DNA from: AVCC01 sp041736255
Lineage (GTDB): Bacteria > Pseudomonadota > Gammaproteobacteria > Burkholderiales > Burkholderiaceae_D
Assembly (NCBI GenBank): GCA_041736255.1
Contig: JBGSTZ010000156.1
Span: 62,001 to 126,000, forward strand
DNA: 64,000 nt
Direction: 5' to 3'
The notes under the pieces were generated by a model that worked only from the letters and a program-made list of their open reading frames with translations, did not search any database and was not told where the DNA came from. Made by a program: the position numbers and the translations under genes. Below, piece after piece: positions 1 through 13,550 of the stretch. Each line of letters begins with the position of its first letter. Position 1 is the stretch's first letter.

Positions 1-5064
<5,064 letters not shown>

Positions 5065-5083
5065 GCTTGTCTCGCCAGTATGA

Positions 5084-5103
5084 AGCCGGGCAAGTGCCCG
5101 GCT
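5084..5103 (-). other. Intercistronic hairpin between pilJ and pilL
   Basis: A perfect 8-bp stem (agccgggc / gcccggct) with a 4-nt loop sits in the 51-nt gap between the pilJ stop and the pilL ATG. There is no T tract, so it looks like an mRNA-processing or stability hairpin rather than a terminator. Confidence 0.45.
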
Positions 5104-5115
5104 CGAAGAAGTGGA

Positions 5116-7338
5116 TCAGGCCGCCACGCGGAAACGCGATACTGAGCTTTTAAGCTCCTCGGCTAGCACCGACAGTTCCTGGATCGAATGCGCGGTCTGC
5201 TGGGTGCCGCCCTTGGTCTGCTCGGTCACGGCCAGAATGTGCTGTATGGTTTGCGCCACACTGTTGGCCGAGGTCGCCTGCTGTTCGGTTTCGTATGAAA
5301 TACCCTGAATCAGTTCGGCCAGTCGGTTCGAGACGCGACTGATGTCGGTCAATGCGGCGCCGGCGGCATCCGACAACTTGGCGCCTTCCACCACGCCTTG
5401 CGTCGATTGCTCCATCGCCGCAACTGCATCGAATGTATCGGTCTGAATCGCGCGCACCAGCGCGCCGATCTGCTTGGTTGCCGCGCCGGAACGCTCAGCC
5501 AGACGTTGCACTTCTTCCGCCACCACCGAGAAACCGCGCCCGGCTTCGCCAGCCGAGGCCGCCTGAATCGCCGCATTCAAAGCCAGCACATTGGTCTGTT
5601 CGGTAATATCGGAAATCAGTTCGGTGATCTCGCCAATCTCTTGCGAGGATTCACCAAGGCGTTTGATGCGTTTGGAAGTTTCCTGAATCTGCTCGCGGAT
5701 CTCGGTCATGCCCTTGATCGCATTTTCCACAGCGCGAGAACCCTGCTCCGCTGCCGCCACCGATTGCCGCGCCACCTCTGCAGACTGGTTGGCCGAGCGC
5801 GACACATCGGTGATCTGCTCTGCCATCTGCAATACTGATTGGCCGGCATTTTCAATTTCACGCGATTGCTGCTGCGACACCAGCAGCAAATCGGCCGAAA
5901 CGCTCTGGGCCTGATTCGACGCTAAAGTCACCTGGGCGGCGGTATCGGTTACTCGCCCGACCAGCAAGCGCAATTCTTCCACCGTGTAATTGACCGAGTC
6001 GGCAATCGCACCGGTGATGTCCTCCGACACCGTGGCTTGCACTGTCAAATCGCCATCTGCCACTTCCTGCAATTCATTCATCAGGCGCAAAATCGCGGCC
6101 TGGTTCTGGTCGTTGCTGCTTTTTGCGCGCTCTTCCTGGCTCTGCGCCAGATGTTGTTGCCGTTCCGCTTCCTGGAGGCGCGCCTCAGCTTCACGCGCAT
6201 GGCCCCGGCTATCCTGCAGCAACATCAAGGTCACGCCAGCCGCTGCCAGCAAAGCTACAAAAACACTCGCAAGCAACATCCAGAACGGCCAACCCCAATT
6301 ATTCTGCTCGGCACGAAAAGTGGCTTGCAAACTGCCGATGCGCTGTTTCAAGGCTTCATTTTCATTAAACAGCAATTGTTCGGCATCTTTGGCTGCAATG
6401 AAATTCTGAAAATTGTCGAGAATCGAAGCAAGCGATAGCTGGTATTCGGCGAACACTTTTTGTAATTTGTTCAGCTTTACGCGTATATCCGGATCTTTGT
6501 CGGCAGTCAGTTTGAGCGCGTCGTTGCCATTCAAAAATCCGTCAACAATATCGCGGAAAGTATCGATATCTTTTCGCAGCAATGCAGCGGTTTCAGAATT
6601 TGCACCTTCGGCGCTCAGTAAAAAGTTGGCACTACGTTCAAGGCGCTGGGTCAGCATCCTCAGTCGGCCGGCGATCAGGATTTCGCGCGGGGTGGAGCCG
6701 AATTGTAGTTTCTGCGTAGCAATTTGTTCAGTTAATGCAAGCATCGACAGCGACAAGTTATTCAGATTTTTCTGGGTAACGCCAAAGCCGATCAATTCTT
6801 TTTTAAGCTTCAAGATGGTGTTTGCTGCTTGTTCCGAATTGACCCATATCTTCTGAATTTCTTTGATGCGGGGCAGCACTGCTGCGTCCGCAGATTCGAT
6901 AGTCGCGCCCAGATAATTGCCGCCGCTGGTGAGCAATTTCAAATCACTGCTAAGTTCGCGCCGACTGTCTTCCAATTGCTTGAACGCTTCCAGATTGCCC
7001 TGAATTGCATTCGGCGCCGCCTTGCCGATACGCTGCGAATGCATCAGTGCATCGCCGGCGATCTGGTTCCGGGTTGCGCTTTCTGCCCAACTGCTGACGC
7101 TGTACCAGGCAAAAAATGCGCTCAACAGCGCCGCCGTGCCCGCCGCAATCAGCAGCAGGCGGATTTGCCTTTGCAACGGCAAATGGCCGATCAGTGCCAG
7201 TTTGATATCGAGCAGGCGCTCCAGTTTACTACTGCTGTCGCTTACAGGGGCCGCAGTCGATACGCCTGCAAGCACAGCATCTTGCTGCAAAGGTTCTTCC
7301 TTTTTTTTCAAAGAAGGGGAAGTGTGTTCGAACGCCAT
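5116..7338 (-). CDS. pilJ: PilJ-type methyl-accepting chemotaxis protein
   Basis: Inner-membrane receptor that feeds the PilL/ChpA kinase in control of twitching motility. The 740-residue protein has a short cytoplasmic N-terminus, a first membrane helix at about residues 60-82, a PilJ-type periplasmic helical region to about 370, a second membrane helix (WPFWMLLASVFVALLAAAG), a HAMP-like linker and a C-terminal MCP signalling domain whose hairpin tip carries EEVQRLAERSGAA. I chose ATG 7338 (MAFEHTSPS) over the upstream TTG at 7383 because GGAGA lies 7 nt before it. It lies between pilI and pilL on the same strand. The long non-standard sensor region separates it from flagellar MCPs. Confidence 0.93.
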   Translation of the reverse strand: MAFEHTSPSLKKKEEPLQQDAVLAGVSTAAPVSDSSSKLERLLDIKLALIGHLPLQRQIRLLLIAAGTAALLSAFFAWYSVSSWAESATRNQIAGDALMHSQRIGKAAPNAIQGNLEAFKQLEDSRRELSSDLKLLTSGGNYLGATIESADAAVLPRIKEIQKIWVNSEQAANTILKLKKELIGFGVTQKNLNNLSLSMLALTEQIATQKLQFGSTPREILIAGRLRMLTQRLERSANFLLSAEGANSETAALLRKDIDTFRDIVDGFLNGNDALKLTADKDPDIRVKLNKLQKVFAEYQLSLASILDNFQNFIAAKDAEQLLFNENEALKQRIGSLQATFRAEQNNWGWPFWMLLASVFVALLAAAGVTLMLLQDSRGHAREAEARLQEAERQQHLAQSQEERAKSSNDQNQAAILRLMNELQEVADGDLTVQATVSEDITGAIADSVNYTVEELRLLVGRVTDTAAQVTLASNQAQSVSADLLLVSQQQSREIENAGQSVLQMAEQITDVSRSANQSAEVARQSVAAAEQGSRAVENAIKGMTEIREQIQETSKRIKRLGESSQEIGEITELISDITEQTNVLALNAAIQAASAGEAGRGFSVVAEEVQRLAERSGAATKQIGALVRAIQTDTFDAVAAMEQSTQGVVEGAKLSDAAGAALTDISRVSNRLAELIQGISYETEQQATSANSVAQTIQHILAVTEQTKGGTQQTAHSIQELSVLAEELKSSVSRFRVAA

Positions 7339-7410
7339 GAAGAAATCTCCGGTTGCCAATGAAGAAGCGAGCGGCGCCCGCAACTAAGGCGGTTCCGATC
7401 GCTCATGAAC

Positions 7411-8001
7411 CTATTTGGGTGCTATTTGCAAAAAACGGGAATCCTGCACCAGCGCCGCCAGATCGATCTGCAACCAGAGTTGGGATTGATCATCACGAAA
7501 GTGCTGCTTTACACAGGCCGAAGGCCGAGGCGATAACGCGGGTTTTTGCTCTGGCTCGGGCGTCATGCGCTGCGGATTGCGCAGACCCAGCACACGCGGC
7601 ACCAGCAAGCCGCTATGCACTGACAGCGCACTGGATAAAACGATAATCCGGCACTCCGCATCTATCTCCGTGCTGGCATAACCCAGAAATCGGGGGAAAT
7701 CGATCACGCCGACCAGATTGCCGCGCACGCCCGATAAGCCTAGATACCAGTCCTGCGTCAGCGGAACTTTAGTGATCGAGCGCACCGGCATGATTTCGCT
7801 GGTTTGCTGCAAATCGAACAGGCAATGCGCGTTTCCCAACATGACGCCTAACTGATTGGCATTGCTTTCTGTACTGTTTTGCGCCGCTTGCACCCGTTGT
7901 GCTAACTGTGTCTGAAATTCACGCAAGCGGGTCCGCCGCGCAAGCGGGTCGGTTTTGCCGATGGACTGCGCCGGCATGCGAGGTGTCGAAGGTTGGCTCA
8001 T
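7411..8001 (-). CDS. pilI: PilI, CheW-like adaptor
   Basis: Scaffold coupling the PilJ receptor to the PilL kinase. The 196-residue product has a CheW fold from about residue 45: LGVMLGNAHCLFDLQQTSE, then GLSGVRGNLVGVIDFPRFLG, matching the CheW beta-strand pattern around the conserved G-x-RG. ATG 8001 is preferred because translation upstream of it belongs to the pilH region. No good Shine-Dalgarno sequence is visible; the leader is an unusual run of AAT triplets (TAT on the coding side) directly before the ATG, so coupling to pilH is possible. The N-terminal 40 residues are polar and probably flexible. Confidence 0.88.
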   Translation of the reverse strand: MSQPSTPRMPAQSIGKTDPLARRTRLREFQTQLAQRVQAAQNSTESNANQLGVMLGNAHCLFDLQQTSEIMPVRSITKVPLTQDWYLGLSGVRGNLVGVIDFPRFLGYASTEIDAECRIIVLSSALSVHSGLLVPRVLGLRNPQRMTPEPEQKPALSPRPSACVKQHFRDDQSQLWLQIDLAALVQDSRFLQIAPK

Positions 8002-8023
8002 GGGAATAAGAATAATAATAGGC

Positions 8024-8389
8024 TTAGCCCAGTGCAGCGATTTTAGACAGCAATTCTTTGCCATCGATCGGCTTGACCAGGTAGTCGCACGCACCTTGCC
8101 GCAAACCCCAGATCCGGTCGGTCTCCTGATCCTTGCTGGTGCAGAGGATGATCGGGATATCCTGGGTTGCCGGATCGCGGGCAATCGAGCGCGTCAATTG
8201 AAAGCCGTTTTTTCCGGGCATCACCACATCCATCAGGATCAATTGCGGCTTGTCGGCCTTGATCATCAATAACGCGTCGTCGCCATTTTCGGCGGTGAAA
8301 ACGGAAAATCCGTTCTTGGCCAGAAGGTCAGTAAGGAAGTAGCGCTGGGTTGCCGAGTCGTCGACAATCAGAATTTTTTGAATGGTCAT
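8024..8389 (-). CDS. pilH: PilH, CheY-like response regulator
   Basis: Single-domain receiver of 121 residues that accepts phosphate from the PilL kinase. Visible signature: acidic pair VDDSA at the N-terminus, phospho-acceptor Asp in LILMDVVMPGKNGF (about residue 54), Thr/Ser in LCTSKDQ, and the conserved Lys in YLVKPI. There is no output domain. Start ATG 8389 overlaps the pilG stop in an ATGA arrangement, implying translational coupling. In Pseudomonas the PilH paralogue opposes PilG; that role is transferred by synteny. Confidence 0.92.
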   Translation of the reverse strand: MTIQKILIVDDSATQRYFLTDLLAKNGFSVFTAENGDDALLMIKADKPQLILMDVVMPGKNGFQLTRSIARDPATQDIPIILCTSKDQETDRIWGLRQGACDYLVKPIDGKELLSKIAALG

Positions 8390-8838
8390 TGTTGCATTTC
8401 CTGCTGAGAGGTTGGCTGCAGGGTTGGCTGCGGGATTGACTGATCTGGAGTTTGCGCAGCAAGGGCACGCACTGTTTTTAATAAACCGTCCTTGGTAAAC
8501 GGCTTGGTAAGGTATTCGCAGGAGCCGACCATCGCACCTCGCGCACGATCGAACAAGCCATCTTTTGACGACAACATGACGATCGGAGTGGTATGGAATT
8601 TGGTGCTTTTTTTGATCAATGCGCAGGTTTGATAGCCATCCAGACGCGGCATCAAAATGTCGCAAAAAATAAGCGCCGGCTGGTGGTCGTTGACTTTAGC
8701 CAGCGCATCGAAGCCATCCACGGCCAGTATCACCTGATAGCCGGCCTGTTCCAAAAATATTTCTGCGGATCGACGAATGGTGCTGCTGTCATCAATCACC
8801 ATGATTGTCAAATTACCATTTTGCAATGTCGTTGTCAT
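8386..8838 (-). CDS. pilG: PilG, CheY-like response regulator
   Basis: First regulator of the pilus chemosensory operon, 150 residues. Receiver signature: VIDDSSTIRR, acceptor Asp in ALIFCDILMPRLDGYQ, MLSSKDG and the switch Lys in YLTKPF. A short Gln/Pro-rich tail of about 25 residues follows the receiver, longer than in PilH. ATG 8838 is chosen over the upstream in-frame ATG 8859 because GGAGTG precedes it at the right distance. By analogy with other Chp systems it promotes pilus extension, probably through a polar hub; no partner is visible here. Confidence 0.92.
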   Translation of the reverse strand: MTTTLQNGNLTIMVIDDSSTIRRSAEIFLEQAGYQVILAVDGFDALAKVNDHQPALIFCDILMPRLDGYQTCALIKKSTKFHTTPIVMLSSKDGLFDRARGAMVGSCEYLTKPFTKDGLLKTVRALAAQTPDQSIPQPTLQPTSQQEMQQ

Positions 8839-8991
8839 GATGTCACTCCACCCAGCCATTTGGAAATTTTGTCCAACTGTAACAAAAATTGCTGTGCTTT
8901 AAAACAATACATTTCAAAGAGGAAAATTTTTGATCTTGGTTTGCTACAGTAATATATTGCGCTGACAAGAATTACTGCGGGACAATTTCGT

Positions 8992-9183
8992 TTAGAGTGC
9001 GACCATCTCGAAATCTTCCTTGCGCGCTCCGCACTCCGGGCAGGTCCAGTTCATGGGAATATCTTCCCAGCGCGTGCCTGCAGCGATGCCTTCTTCCGGC
9101 AAACCCTGCGACTCGTCATAGACCCAGCCGCAAATCAAGCACATCCAGGTTTTGAATTCTTGTTTGTTGCTCACAGCTGACAC
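8992..9183 (-). CDS. rubA: Rubredoxin
   Basis: Small electron-transfer protein, 63 residues, carrying a single Fe bound by four cysteines. Both CxxC knuckles are visible: MCLICGWVYDE and WTCPECGARKEDFE, with the usual Asp/Glu-rich C-terminal end. The length matches stand-alone rubredoxins. It lies 150 nt upstream of pilG on the same strand and may share transcription with it, though a functional link is not implied. Its divergent neighbour is the decayed thiD fragment; in Burkholderiales a rubredoxin/thiD/hemL arrangement is common, which supports the synteny reading. Confidence 0.95.
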   Translation of the reverse strand: MSAVSNKQEFKTWMCLICGWVYDESQGLPEEGIAAGTRWEDIPMNWTCPECGARKEDFEMVAL

Positions 9184-9227
9184 CCCATCAAGTAAAATAC
9201 AAAGTCAGCTATATTAATCCACCGGTC

Positions 9228-9430
9228 GTGCAAAACCAAACTTCCCCGCTCATATTACATTTTCGCGCTTCCGGCCTGATTAGCGCCCTCAGCGTCCAGT
9301 CCGAAGTGGCTACGTTTGCAGCAGTGGCTCTGAATGCGCATCCGTGATCAGCTCGATTCCCGCCAGCGATACCACCGCACTGCAGACATCCCGCACGAAT
9401 CCGGCCTGCAACACCCTTGATCAACACCCC
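9228..9430 (+). pseudogene. thiD: Remnant of thiD (HMP-P kinase), N-terminal part only
   Basis: From a possible GTG at 9228 the translation reads VQNQTSPLILHFRASG, then SVQSEVATFAA, resembling the ThiD start (PLxLTFAASDPxxGAGxQAD and TFAALG). That frame stops at a TGA at 9345. Homology appears to resume in another frame from GTG 9344 with VISSIPASDTTALQTS, matching the ThiD block around VITAITVQDT. The rest of the gene (about 200 codons) is absent and hemL follows directly. So the fragment has substitutions in the phosphate-binding glycines, a frameshift and a large 3' deletion. The assignment rests on short similarity plus the conserved rubA-thiD-hemL order. Confidence 0.55.
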
Positions 9431-9456
9431 TCTTTTCATTTAACCGATTGTTTGCC

Positions 9457-10740
9457 ATGACCTCCAAAAACCAAGACTTATTTGCGCGCGCCCAACTGAC
9501 CACACCCGGCGGCGTCAATTCTCCGGTGCGCGCATTTCGCTCCGTGGGCGGCACGCCGCGCTTTATCACGCGCGCCGAAGGCCCCTATTTCTGGGATGCC
9601 GACGACCAGCGTTACATCGATTACATCGGCTCCTGGGGCCCGGCCATCGTCGGCCACGCGCATCCGGAAGTGATCAAGGCAGTGCAGCAAGCGGCAGCGC
9701 TGGGCTTGAGCTTCGGCGCGCCGACCGAAGGCGAAGTGCTTATGGCCGAAGAAATCTGCCGTCTGGTGCCGTCGATCGAACAAGTACGGCTGGTGTCGAG
9801 CGGCACCGAAGCCACCATGAGCGCATTGCGGCTGGCGCGCGGTGCCACCGGACGCGACAAGATCATCAAATTTGAAGGCTGTTATCACGGCCACGCCGAC
9901 TCTCTGCTGGTCAAGGCTGGCAGCGGCTTGCTGACCTTCGGCAACCCGACCTCGGCCGGCGTACCGGAGGATTTCATCAAGCACACGCTGGTGCTGGACT
10001 ACAACAATAGCCAGCAACTGGAAGACACGTTCAAGTCGATCGGTCACGAGATCGCCTGCGTGATTATCGAGCCGGTCGCCGGCAACATGAATCTGGTGCG
10101 CGCCACGTCCGAATTCCTGCACACGCTGCGCCGCCTGTGCACTGAATATGGCACCGTGCTGATTTTCGATGAAGTGATGTCGGGCTTCCGGGTCGCGCTC
10201 GGTGGCGCACAATTCCTGCATGGCATCACGCCGGATTTGACCGCGCTGGGCAAAGTCATCGGCGGCGGCATGCCGATGGCGGCTTTCGGCGGCCGCGCCG
10301 ATCTGATGCAGCATATGGCGCCCATCGGCGCGGTGTATCAGGCCGGTACGCTATCGGGCAATCCGGTCGCAGTCGCGGCCGGCATGACTACGCTGAAACT
10401 GATCCAGGCACCCGGCTTCTATGAATCGCTCGGCGCGCAAACCGCCAAACTGGTGCAAGGCTTGACGGCAGCGGCCAAAGAAGCGGGCGTGACCTTCTGC
10501 GCCGACTCGGTCGGCGGCATGTTTGGGATGTATTTTTCTGCCAAGGTACCAACTACTTATGCTGAAATCATGGCGGGCGACAAGGACAAGTTCAATGCCT
10601 TTTTCCACGCGATGCTGGACGCCGGCGTGTACTTCGCTCCGGCCGCTTTTGAAGCCGGCTTCGTCTCGGCGCAACATGATGACGCGATAATCGACGCCAC
10701 CATCGCCGCCGCCCGCGGCGCATTTGCACGACTCGGCTGA
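9457..10740 (+). CDS. hemL: Glutamate-1-semialdehyde 2,1-aminomutase
   Basis: PLP enzyme of the C5 tetrapyrrole pathway; converts glutamate-1-semialdehyde to 5-aminolevulinate in the cytosol. The 427-residue length equals the family norm. Landmarks: TPGGVNSPVRAF near the N-terminus, the VSSGTEATMSALRLAR block, GCYHGHAD, FDEVMSGFR (PLP-ring Asp) and the Schiff-base Lys in ALGKVIGGGMPM at about residue 266. ATG 9457 (MTSKNQ) is preferred to the upstream TTG at 9448. The upstream reaction, glutamyl-tRNA reductase (hemA), is encoded in the same window at 60828. A strong hairpin ends the unit. Confidence 0.97.
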   Translation: MTSKNQDLFARAQLTTPGGVNSPVRAFRSVGGTPRFITRAEGPYFWDADDQRYIDYIGSWGPAIVGHAHPEVIKAVQQAAALGLSFGAPTEGEVLMAEEICRLVPSIEQVRLVSSGTEATMSALRLARGATGRDKIIKFEGCYHGHADSLLVKAGSGLLTFGNPTSAGVPEDFIKHTLVLDYNNSQQLEDTFKSIGHEIACVIIEPVAGNMNLVRATSEFLHTLRRLCTEYGTVLIFDEVMSGFRVALGGAQFLHGITPDLTALGKVIGGGMPMAAFGGRADLMQHMAPIGAVYQAGTLSGNPVAVAAGMTTLKLIQAPGFYESLGAQTAKLVQGLTAAAKEAGVTFCADSVGGMFGMYFSAKVPTTYAEIMAGDKDKFNAFFHAMLDAGVYFAPAAFEAGFVSAQHDDAIIDATIAAARGAFARLG

Positions 10741-10754
10741 GTTTAGACAGAATA

Positions 10755-10793
10755 CCGCCGGCAAAAAGCGCGAATGGCGCTTTTTGCCGGCGG
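10755..10793. terminator. Terminator hairpin between convergent hemL and the GGDEF-EAL gene
   Basis: A perfect 17-bp stem (10755-10771 with 10777-10793) around a 5-nt loop, containing aaaaa/ttttt in the arms. It lies 15 nt past the hemL stop. A run of Ts after the stem is lacking on either side, but the arm itself is A/T-rich internally, so bidirectional termination is plausible. Confidence 0.7.
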
Positions 10794-10845
10794 TCTTGGC
10801 CGCGAATAAATACCATCAAGTGTATAAATAGCAACGTCATTGACG

Positions 10846-10885
10846 TATATGCGGCAATTGCTGCATATACTCATATACTCCCTAC
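10846..10885. repeat. AT-rich dispersed repeat copy 1 with near-palindrome
   Basis: 10846-10869 is a 24-bp near-palindrome (two mismatched positions against its own reverse complement) centred on caattg, followed by atactccctac at 10875-10885. Closely similar sequence recurs at 37763-37805, and the ATACTCCC core recurs at 13990, 20062 and 58863. Origin unknown. Confidence 0.5.
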
Positions 10886-10931
10886 AAAATCCCAATCCAG
10901 AGGCTCATTTCGCAAGCTATTGCCAGGCCGC

Positions 10932-13550
10932 TTATTGTTCCAGCAACATTTCCCTCTCAGTTACCGCAGCGCTGTCGACAATGTGCATCTTGGGCGAAGG
11001 ACGGCTGATATGATAGCCCTGCGCGTAATCGATGCCCAGCGCGCTGACGGCGGCCAGAACATCGGCGTCCTCCACGAACTCGGCAATGGTCTTGATTTTC
11101 AGTTCCTTGGCCAGGGTCACGATGCTCTTGACGAAGGCCAGATAGACATCGTCTTGCAACATGTTGCGGATGAATTCGCCCTCGATCTTGATGTAATCGA
11201 CCGGGAAGCGCTTGATGTACTGGAACGACGAATAGCCGGAACCGAAATCGTCGATGGCGAAGCTGAATCCCTGCAGCTTGACGTCGAGCACGAATTTTTC
11301 CAGCAGGCTCAGGTTGCTGACAGTTTCGCGCTCGGTAATTTCAAACACGATGCGGCTCGGCACGATGTTGAATTCTTTCGCCAAATGACTCACCCGCGCC
11401 ACGTATTCCCCGACGATTAGCGCCTTTGGCGACAGGTTGACGAACAGCATGCCCTGGTAGCCCTGTTCCCTGATCTGGATGAAAGCCTTCTCGATCAGCT
11501 GGTAATCCATCTTGTGGGCGATGCCCATGCTCTCGGCCTCTTCGATGAAATCGTTGGCAACCACGACCTGGTCGCCGAGCTGAATGCGCATCAGCAGTTC
11601 ATGAATCACGATCTCACCGCTGGCGGCGTTGCAGATCGGCTGGAAGTAAGGCACCACACTGCCCTGGTCCAGCGCATTCTGGATCATGATGCTTTTTTCG
11701 CCGGCCTGTCGGAACACTTCCGCCATTTCATCTTCGCTTGGAATGGCGATTGCATTCTTGCCCGACTTCTTGGCCTTGTACATCATGTTGTCGGCAACCA
11801 GAAACAGGTCTTTCGGGTTATCGCCGTGATTCGGACTAACGGCGATGCCGATCGAGGTGGTGGCATTTATTTTGTGGCCATCCGGCGCATCCATCGAAAA
11901 ATTGCCGAGCAACTCGGTGATCCGTTGCGCGACCATGTGCGCCTGGGTGTCGGCCGCTTCCGGCAGGATGATGCAGAATTCGTCACCGCCATAACGCGCC
12001 ACCAAATCGCCATCCCTGACTGCGGTATGCAGCAATTTGGCGAATTCCTGCAAGTACGCATCGCCTATGTGATGACCAAAACGGTCGTTGATGGCCTTGA
12101 AGTTGTCCAGATCTAGCATCAACACAGCAAACTGCTGCTTGTGCCGTTTCGCGCGCCCCACCTCATAGCCGAGCAGTTCCCAGAACATGCGCTGGTTGTA
12201 CAGATCAGTCAGGGGATCGCGGGTCGCGTAGTGTTCCAGGTCCTTGGTGTATTTGTAAATGGCTTTGACTGAGCCCACCAGATTAAGCAACGTGGTCAGA
12301 ATGCTGCCGATGACTATATGGCGCACGTTATCCTGCGCCATCATCGACTGCACGCCGATCCCGACAATGCCGCCGATTTTCGGGGTTTCCAGCAGCAAGG
12401 TCTTGGTTTGTAGTTCGATATCTTCGAAGCTCAGTTCGGGCAGCGCGCCCGTCTCGTCGGCGATGTTGTGAACAATCTGCACCAGCGTGGAGCCATGAAA
12501 AAACGGATGATCGTACAATTGCTTGCGCAAAATTTTCTCGAACAGGCAAATGGTTTCTTCGGACGGTGGATTGCGCCAGAAAATCTCGCATTCATAGGCT
12601 TCCTCCTCGACCCGAAAAATCGTCACCAGCGCGTAGGCATCTATGATCTGATTGATGTCGAGCAGCAGCGTCTTGATAAATTCGCGCCAGTCGCGCACCA
12701 CATTCGAGGTGATGATGAATTTCTCAAGCAGCCTGATCTCGAATTCAAGCACTCCCTTATCGACTGCAACGCCCTTTATTTTCTCTACCAGCAAGGCGAC
12801 ATTATCGAAAGTCTGGTTGAATTCATCAAAACCGAAATCGACCTTGCTGATTTCAAGCTGGTCAAAATCCTTGATGCCATTAAACGAATCAACCTTGCTG
12901 CGAAACAGTTCAACCGAGCGGTTGAGCTTCCTGGCCACGAAGGTGGTTAGGGCTGCGGCCAGTATTAATACCAGCAGGCCCAGGATCAGGAACAGCGCGA
13001 CATAATAGATGCGTGCGGCGGCGGTGACTGTCGGCAACTTATGCGTAATTGCAATGACGCCCAGCACGTCGCCGGCTTTTGCATTGATGTGGCACTGCAG
13101 GCAAGCCTGTTCTGCTGCAACCGGATACAGATAACGCAAATGGCTGCCGGTCTTCTGCGCGGCCTGCTTGCCGTTGGCCATCGCCTGCTGTACGTCGGCA
13201 GGCAGCGGCGCTTGCTGCCAGCGGCCGTAGCGGGCTTCCACAACCTTGCCCGGATAGACGTCGATCCGGTCCAGCGTGCTTGAAAAAACGCTGATGGTGT
13301 CGGTCGTAAGTTCCTCTATCTGCTGGTGCGAGCCGCCTTTGCGCAAGACCTGGTAGATCGTACTGAAGTTATGCTGCGCGATTTCCGCGGAGGTTTCCAG
13401 GCTGCGCTCTTCCAGCAGTTTTTCATACAACAGAGACGACGCCAGAGTCGCACCGAGAAAAACCAGTGCGGCGACACCGACGGTGGCGATGAATACAAAT
13501 CCCCTGAGTGTCTTGTGTAAATTAAAAATGTATTTGACCATACTGTGCAT
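10932..13550 (-). CDS. Heme-sensor diguanylate cyclase/phosphodiesterase (GGDEF-EAL)
   Basis: Membrane protein of 872 residues that probably makes and/or degrades cyclic di-GMP. An N-terminal membrane helix (residues 15-40) is followed by a periplasmic DUF3365/Tll0287-like segment containing ACLQCH at about residue 150, a c-type heme attachment motif; then a second helix cluster (VALFLILGLLVLILAAALTT, about 175-205) and a long cytoplasmic linker. The GGDEF domain carries an intact YGGDEFCII near 522. The EAL domain has HELLMRI in place of ExLxR, NLSPKAL, EITERE, IDDFGSGYSS, IKIEGEF and a final AQGYHISRP, so the metal and catalytic acids look present. It is transcribed alone. ATG 13541 is an alternative start. 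Confidence 0.88.
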   Translation of the reverse strand: MHSMVKYIFNLHKTLRGFVFIATVGVAALVFLGATLASSLLYEKLLEERSLETSAEIAQHNFSTIYQVLRKGGSHQQIEELTTDTISVFSSTLDRIDVYPGKVVEARYGRWQQAPLPADVQQAMANGKQAAQKTGSHLRYLYPVAAEQACLQCHINAKAGDVLGVIAITHKLPTVTAAARIYYVALFLILGLLVLILAAALTTFVARKLNRSVELFRSKVDSFNGIKDFDQLEISKVDFGFDEFNQTFDNVALLVEKIKGVAVDKGVLEFEIRLLEKFIITSNVVRDWREFIKTLLLDINQIIDAYALVTIFRVEEEAYECEIFWRNPPSEETICLFEKILRKQLYDHPFFHGSTLVQIVHNIADETGALPELSFEDIELQTKTLLLETPKIGGIVGIGVQSMMAQDNVRHIVIGSILTTLLNLVGSVKAIYKYTKDLEHYATRDPLTDLYNQRMFWELLGYEVGRAKRHKQQFAVLMLDLDNFKAINDRFGHHIGDAYLQEFAKLLHTAVRDGDLVARYGGDEFCIILPEAADTQAHMVAQRITELLGNFSMDAPDGHKINATTSIGIAVSPNHGDNPKDLFLVADNMMYKAKKSGKNAIAIPSEDEMAEVFRQAGEKSIMIQNALDQGSVVPYFQPICNAASGEIVIHELLMRIQLGDQVVVANDFIEEAESMGIAHKMDYQLIEKAFIQIREQGYQGMLFVNLSPKALIVGEYVARVSHLAKEFNIVPSRIVFEITERETVSNLSLLEKFVLDVKLQGFSFAIDDFGSGYSSFQYIKRFPVDYIKIEGEFIRNMLQDDVYLAFVKSIVTLAKELKIKTIAEFVEDADVLAAVSALGIDYAQGYHISRPSPKMHIVDSAAVTEREMLLEQ

